A DNA stretch of 64,000 bases from Bacillus haynesii (GTDB taxonomy: Bacteria > Bacillota > Bacilli > Bacillales > Bacillaceae), in assembly GCF_001969855.1 (NCBI RefSeq), contig NZ_MRBL01000003.1:310001-374000 (forward strand). The letters run 5' to 3'. Positions 60,840 to 64,000 of the stretch are shown piece after piece. The number at the start of each line of letters is the position of its first letter. Position 1 is the stretch's first letter. A program made the position numbers and the translations under genes. Under the pieces are notes generated by a model. It was not told the origin of the DNA. It worked only from the letters and a program-made list of their open reading frames with translations, and did not search any database.

Positions 60840-62057
60840 ATGAGGGTATTCGTTGCCAGACAGCCAATATTCAACAGAAAAGAACAAGTTGTCGCATACG
60901 AGCTTTTATACAGGGAAAGCGAGAAAAACTTTTTTTCCGGTATTGACGGTGATCAAGCGACAACAGAATTAATGATTAACAGCTTTTTAAACATTGGAAT
61001 CGATAAATTGACAGAAGGCAAAAGGTATTACGTGAATTTTACCGAAGGTCTATTGACATCAGGGCTGCCGACGTATTTTGACCCGGACCAGCTCGTTGTA
61101 GAAATCCTTGAAGATGTGCCGATCACCCCTGAGCTTATCGAAAGGTGCAGGCATTTGAAAAGCCTCGGCTACACGATTGCCCTTGATGATTTTTGTTTAA
61201 AGCATCGCGTGAAGAGGGACTTGCTCCATCAGCTTTTGGCATCCATTGATATTTTGAAGATCGATTTTTTCAAAACGACGCGGCAGGAAAGACAGAGCAT
61301 CCTACGATCATGCCGGAACCACCGCCTGACGTTCCTCGCTGAAAAAGTGGAGACGCGAAAGGATTATGAGCAGGCTGCAAAAGACGGATTTCATCTGTTC
61401 CAAGGCTATTTCTTCAGCGAGCCCGTTGTGATTGACGGTCAGGACATTACATATCATTTCCATGCTTATTATGAGCTGCTGCATGAATTAAGCGAAGATC
61501 AGCCTGATATTGAAAACGTCACAAATATTATAGAACGCGATTTGTCGCTTTCTTACCAGCTGCTGAAGCTGTTGAATTCTCCAGCCAACCGGCCGATCCA
61601 AAAGATTAAAAGCATCCGCCAGGCGATCGTGCTTCTCGGATTTAAAGAAATCAAGAGGTGGATTTTCATCCTCTCATTTAAGGATTTAACGAAAAAGCAG
61701 AACTCCAGCAAGAACGAAGTCGTCAAGATTTCGCTGATCCGCGCGAAGCTTTGCGAATTGCTGGCGAAAAAAACGAACCGCCCTCAGCCGGCTTCTTATA
61801 TGCTGACAGGCATGTTTTCATTTATCGATACACTGCTGCACAAAGAACTAACGGAAGTCATCAGCGAACTGCCGCTGACAGACGAAGTAGGTCAGGCGCT
61901 GCTCGGCAAAGAAAACGATTACCGAAAAATCTTGCGGCTTGCAAAATCGATCGAACGAAACGAATGGGAAGACACCGCCGAAACAGAAGGCTTAACAAAA
62001 GATGAAGCGTATCAATGCTATCTTGAAGCTGTTGATTGGTGTCAAAAGCTTTTATAA
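60840..62057 (+). CDS. yuxH: YuxH, EAL-HDOD signalling protein
   Basis: A 405-residue protein with an N-terminal EAL domain (residues 1-200) and a C-terminal HDOD domain (from about 205, QLLKLLNSPANRP). The EAL motif reads E21-L-L; other key acidic residues are visible (N66, E88, D116-D117, K140, E168), but loop 6, normally DFGTG, is DFCLK. The family is thought to bind rather than hydrolyse cyclic-di-GMP. ATG 60840 follows AGGGGGAAG; the earlier frame from 60750 lacks a site. Confidence 0.9.
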   Translation: MRVFVARQPIFNRKEQVVAYELLYRESEKNFFSGIDGDQATTELMINSFLNIGIDKLTEGKRYYVNFTEGLLTSGLPTYFDPDQLVVEILEDVPITPELIERCRHLKSLGYTIALDDFCLKHRVKRDLLHQLLASIDILKIDFFKTTRQERQSILRSCRNHRLTFLAEKVETRKDYEQAAKDGFHLFQGYFFSEPVVIDGQDITYHFHAYYELLHELSEDQPDIENVTNIIERDLSLSYQLLKLLNSPANRPIQKIKSIRQAIVLLGFKEIKRWIFILSFKDLTKKQNSSKNEVVKISLIRAKLCELLAKKTNRPQPASYMLTGMFSFIDTLLHKELTEVISELPLTDEVGQALLGKENDYRKILRLAKSIERNEWEDTAETEGLTKDEAYQCYLEAVDWCQKLL

Positions 62058-62096
62058 AAAATTCCGGCTCCTTTTTAGGGGCCGGAATTTTTTTTT
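62056..62096. terminator. Bidirectional terminator between yuxH and yuzC
   Basis: AAATTCCGGC pairs with GCCGGAATTT, extended by G-rich/C-rich inner pairs, with long A- and T-runs. Confidence 0.88.
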
Positions 62097-62099
62097 GCG

Positions 62100-62438
62100 C
62101 TAAGACCAACGCAATAGCAGGAATATTCTGCTGCGGGGGCTGATGAGTATGATGCGGATGCCGTCGGGATCGAAAGAGGCATCAAGCTGTCTGCGGACGC
62201 CGGTTTGCCTGAGCAGGGCAAGCACGGTATTTTTTTGGTTGCTTTGGGCAGCCGTCATGATTTGGTGAGCTAAAGCATGCGAGGCTGAAAGCCGGCTTAA
62301 AATTCTCTGTCCGTCAGCCATCAAGCCCTCTGCTTCTTTTGCGGAACGCGAAAAGGCGCTGGCTTCAACTTCGGGATAGACCTGCCGGCAGTGGACATGT
62401 TGATATGGATACATCCAAAAGCAATAAGGAGGAATCAA
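62100..62438 (-). CDS. yuzC: YuzC-like sporulation protein
   Basis: A 112-residue protein. The N-terminus is aromatic (IPPYCFWMYPYQHVHCRQVYP, given here in part as PPYCFWMYPYQHVHC), followed by a helical segment (SAKEAEGLMADGQRILSRLS) and the FDPDGIRI motif typical of Bacillus YuzC-type spore proteins, whose role is unknown. TTG 62438 is spaced eight bases from AAAGAGG; GTG 62447 and an ATG at 62414 are alternatives. The position upstream of degQ is as in B. subtilis. Confidence 0.75.
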   Translation of the reverse strand: MIPPYCFWMYPYQHVHCRQVYPEVEASAFSRSAKEAEGLMADGQRILSRLSASHALAHQIMTAAQSNQKNTVLALLRQTGVRRQLDASFDPDGIRIILISPRSRIFLLLRWS

Positions 62439-62472
62439 TATGAACACCTCTTTTCAATTTTTACGGGTCAAA

Positions 62473-62496
62473 TTGCGGTTTTTGCGGTGTAAGGCG
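62473..62496 (+). promoter_or_regulatory. Distal ComA-like half-sites
   Basis: TTGCGG occurs twice nine bases apart; the second is part of TTGCGGTGTAAGGCGA, whose first ten bases equal those of the main ComA box. It lies more than 400 bases from degQ and close to yuzC. Confidence 0.4.
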
Positions 62497-62788
62497 AAGG
62501 GATGGTTTTTTTAAGGGCCGAAATGCGTGTCGGTCTATTGCGTGTTTTTCGGTGGCGCATACACGACCTGCGTTCCGTGAACACTCAAGTTTTTCTATTC
62601 CCGGCTAGTTATTACTTTAGACTCAAGGTTGCAAAACGAACAAAAAACAACTGAACTTGTGATGTTAAAGGGATTTATAAGCGATCTTTATTTGACTCCT
62701 TAAAAAACAAACAAAAATTTTATGTTTCATTAGGATTTGAGAACTAATCGCAAGTCGTGTAAAATGGGTGTTATGGTCTATTTGAAGT

Positions 62789-62804
62789 TTGCGGTGTAAC
62801 GCAT
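62789..62804 (+). promoter_or_regulatory. ComA box upstream of degQ
   Basis: TTGCGG-TGTA-ACGCAT fits the ComA consensus TTGCGG-N4-CCGCAA at most positions and resembles the box at B. subtilis degQ. It is about 50 bases upstream of the presumed -35. Confidence 0.72.
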
Positions 62805-62853
62805 GAATTTATATGCAACTTTTCGGTGAAAAAGAGACCAAATCCATTTAAAC

Positions 62854-62881
62854 TTGTATTAACAGATCAAATACCTATGAC
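62854..62881 (+). promoter_or_regulatory. Probable degQ promoter
   Basis: TTGTAT at 62854-62859 and TATGAC at 62876-62881 are separated by 16 bases. Both elements are imperfect, as expected for a promoter that needs an activator. Confidence 0.5.
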
Positions 62882-62931
62882 TCGTTCACTATACACAAAT
62901 TGATTGATCTTCCAAAAGGAGTGTGGAACCG

Positions 62932-63072
62932 GTGGAAAAGCAACAAATTGAAGAATTAAAACAACTGCTTTGGCGGCTAGAGAATGAAATCAGAGAAACA
63001 AAGGACTCCTTGCGCAAGATTAACAAAAGCATTGATCAATACGATAAGTACACATATCTAAAAACCTCGTAA
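62932..63072 (+). CDS. degQ: DegQ, degradation enzyme regulation microprotein
   Basis: A 46-residue helical protein that stimulates phosphotransfer from DegS to DegU, raising exoenzyme and polyglutamate production and lowering motility. The product reads MEKQQIEELKQLLWRLENEI, then RETKDSLRKINKSIDQYDKY and TYLKTS, the length and pattern of B. subtilis DegQ with substitutions. Start GTG 62932 behind AAAGGAG. It is below the usual length cut-off. A terminator follows, and comQ lies downstream. Confidence 0.95.
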   Translation: MEKQQIEELKQLLWRLENEIRETKDSLRKINKSIDQYDKYTYLKTS

Positions 63073-63103
63073 AAAGACTTGTTTCAGACAAGTCTTTTTT
63101 TTT
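63071..63103 (+). terminator. Intrinsic terminator after degQ
   Basis: AAAAGACTTGT pairs with ACAAGTCTTTT across TTCAG, followed by a long T-run. Confidence 0.9.
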
Positions 63104-63259
63104 GTGTAAATGAATCCAAAAAAAGGATAAATTATTATATAATTGTTAAATAAAAAAATTGCTCTGTCAATCGGGAATTTGATTTAGTAAAATAATAAGA
63201 AAGGAGGGAGCACCATCTCTAAGCTTTTTTGTCTAGATCACAGTAAAATCAAGCAAAGA

Positions 63260-64000
63260 ATGAATCATTTTATAGACATTGAGATTCCCAACGCGGACTT
63301 AAATCGGACGCTGCACGATTTTCTAGATGCAAAGGACCAGTTGCATTTCAGCGAGCTTGCTTTTTATCATTACCAAAGTTTCGGCGGCACGGACACTGAT
63401 GCGGCAGAAACCCTTGGAGCAGGCATAGAACTCTTGATTCTTGCGTTTGATATATTCGATGATTTAGAGGATGAAGACAGCCCCGATGAACCTTGGATGA
63501 AAATAAACCGTTCAGTCGCAATGAATGTGGCGACTGCGCTTTATACAATAAGCATTAAAGTGATCGGTTCGGTGTCGAAAGAACCGGTGTTTTTTGAAAA
63601 ACTGATGGAATATACACTTCAATCGATGCAGGGACAGCATGACGATCTCAGCAACCGCCCTGCCACTGAAGATGAGTGCCTTGACATGATCAAGCGTAAA
63701 TCCGGAGCGCTTACGGCTTTGCCATGCGTGCTGGGAGCGATGCTTGCCACCGGTAAATTTGACCCGGCGGTTGAAAAGTACGCCTACCAGCTGGGCATTG
63801 CTTCACAAATCGAAAATGATTATAAAGCACTTTTTTATGATTCAAAAAGCGATATCGCCAAGAAAAAGCGCACGCTTGCGTACTTATATTTGTCAAGAAA
63901 ATTTAACCAGCCGTCGATTGATTTATTAAAAACATTTGAAACTGAGGATAAAATTGCCGATAAAGAAATAAAATGCTATAAAGAGAAATTGAAAGCAGCA
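63260..64000 (+). CDS. comQ: ComQ, ComX prenylating isoprenyl transferase (3' end outside the window)
   Basis: The frame is open to the right edge. It encodes a polyprenyl-synthase-fold protein with the first aspartate-rich motif in DIFDDLEDED and the second, weak region at QIENDYKALF. ComQ modifies and processes the ComX pheromone for ComP/ComA signalling. ATG 63260 aligns with the B. subtilis start as I recall it but has no ribosome-binding site. AAAGGAGGG at 63200-63208 instead faces an in-frame ATC at 63215, which would add 15 residues. No ATG, GTG or TTG lies in frame between them. Confidence 0.88.
   Translation, partial: MNHFIDIEIPNADLNRTLHDFLDAKDQLHFSELAFYHYQSFGGTDTDAAETLGAGIELLILAFDIFDDLEDEDSPDEPWMKINRSVAMNVATALYTISIKVIGSVSKEPVFFEKLMEYTLQSMQGQHDDLSNRPATEDECLDMIKRKSGALTALPCVLGAMLATGKFDPAVEKYAYQLGIASQIENDYKALFYDSKSDIAKKKRTLAYLYLSRKFNQPSIDLLKTFETEDKIADKEIKCYKEKLKAA

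Larger units (their letters stand above)
62439..62931 (+). promoter_or_regulatory. degQ upstream region
   Basis: This 493-base region holds the yuzC start side, two TTGCGG half-sites (62473-62478 and 62482-62487), a sigma-A-like element TTGAGA-N17-TAAAAT (62737-62765), a ComA box at 62789-62804 and the probable degQ promoter at 62854-62881. No coding sequence can be supported. Confidence 0.65.

Noticed and set aside
62737-62765. Promoter-like TTGAGA-N17-TAAAAT as the degQ promoter
   Set aside because: It lies upstream of the ComA box, the wrong side for ComA activation of degQ; the weaker elements at 62854-62881 fit better. It may still start another short transcript.
1-64000. CRISPR arrays, tRNA or rRNA genes, insertion sequences, attachment-site repeats
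   Set aside because: No regularly spaced repeats, no tRNA or rRNA sequence, and no transposase or integrase reading frame was seen. I could not run a systematic repeat search.

Overview
The window is a piece of a Bacillus chromosome, most likely from the B. licheniformis group (B. licheniformis, B. paralicheniformis or a close relative). The gene order runs yunD-yunC-yunB, lytH, lipA, yutC to yutH, hom-thrC-thrB, yuxL, yutI, yuzD, yutJ, yuzB, yutK, dapF, yutM, yumC, yumB, yuiA to yuiH, ald-adeR, the yuk/yue type VII secretion operon, yueD to yueI, pncA-pncB, yuxH, yuzC, degQ and comQ. This is the B. subtilis order, interrupted by genes that B. subtilis lacks at these places. I assign the species from remembered synteny and protein similarity, not from a database search. 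I see no tRNA, rRNA, CRISPR array, insertion sequence or replication origin.

Layout. 1-8.9 kb: sporulation and cell-envelope genes (yunB, lytH, yutC), lipoate synthase and small conserved genes, with an inserted sodium-coupled transporter plus its 37-residue partner at 2.1-3.8 kb. 8.9-17.4 kb: a spore-coat kinase-like gene, a 2-hydroxyacid dehydrogenase, the threonine operon, an acyl-peptide hydrolase and Fe-S related genes. 17.5-22.9 kb: an accessory island between yuzD and yutJ. It holds phenolic acid decarboxylase with a PadR-type operator, a Rap-Phr quorum-sensing cassette whose Phr precursor carries the candidate pheromone twice, a DUF1801 gene, a decayed SPbeta-like lysis cassette (bhlA, bhlB, amidase), an AT-rich MarR/monooxygenase pair and a yolD fragment. 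23-37 kb: flavoprotein oxidoreductases (yutJ, yumC, yumB), nucleoside and cation transport, dapF, Fe-S assembly, a frameshifted acetyltransferase, leucyl aminopeptidase and a BirA-controlled biotin transporter.

38-42 kb is an alanine-use module: alanine dehydrogenase, its activator AdeR and a divergent sodium:alanine symporter. 42.2-53 kb is the complete type VII (Yuk/Ess) secretion operon: YukE substrate, YukD, YukC/EssB, YukB/EssC, YueB/EsaA and YueC/EssA, followed by an extra membrane protein gene. A strong promoter precedes yukE and an intrinsic-terminator-like hairpin follows it, which fits high yukE and lower machinery expression.

53-62.5 kb has yueD, yueE, a secreted lipase, yueF to yueI, NAD salvage (pncA-pncB), the EAL-HDOD protein YuxH and YuzC. 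The right edge holds degQ, with a ComA box upstream, and the start of comQ, whose best ribosome-binding site faces an ATC rather than a normal start codon. Rap-Phr, degQ and comQ all feed the ComX/ComA/DegU regulatory network.

Most junctions between convergent genes carry clear bidirectional intrinsic terminators, which supports the gene boundaries given here. All family assignments come from reading the sequence; none was tested with a search tool.
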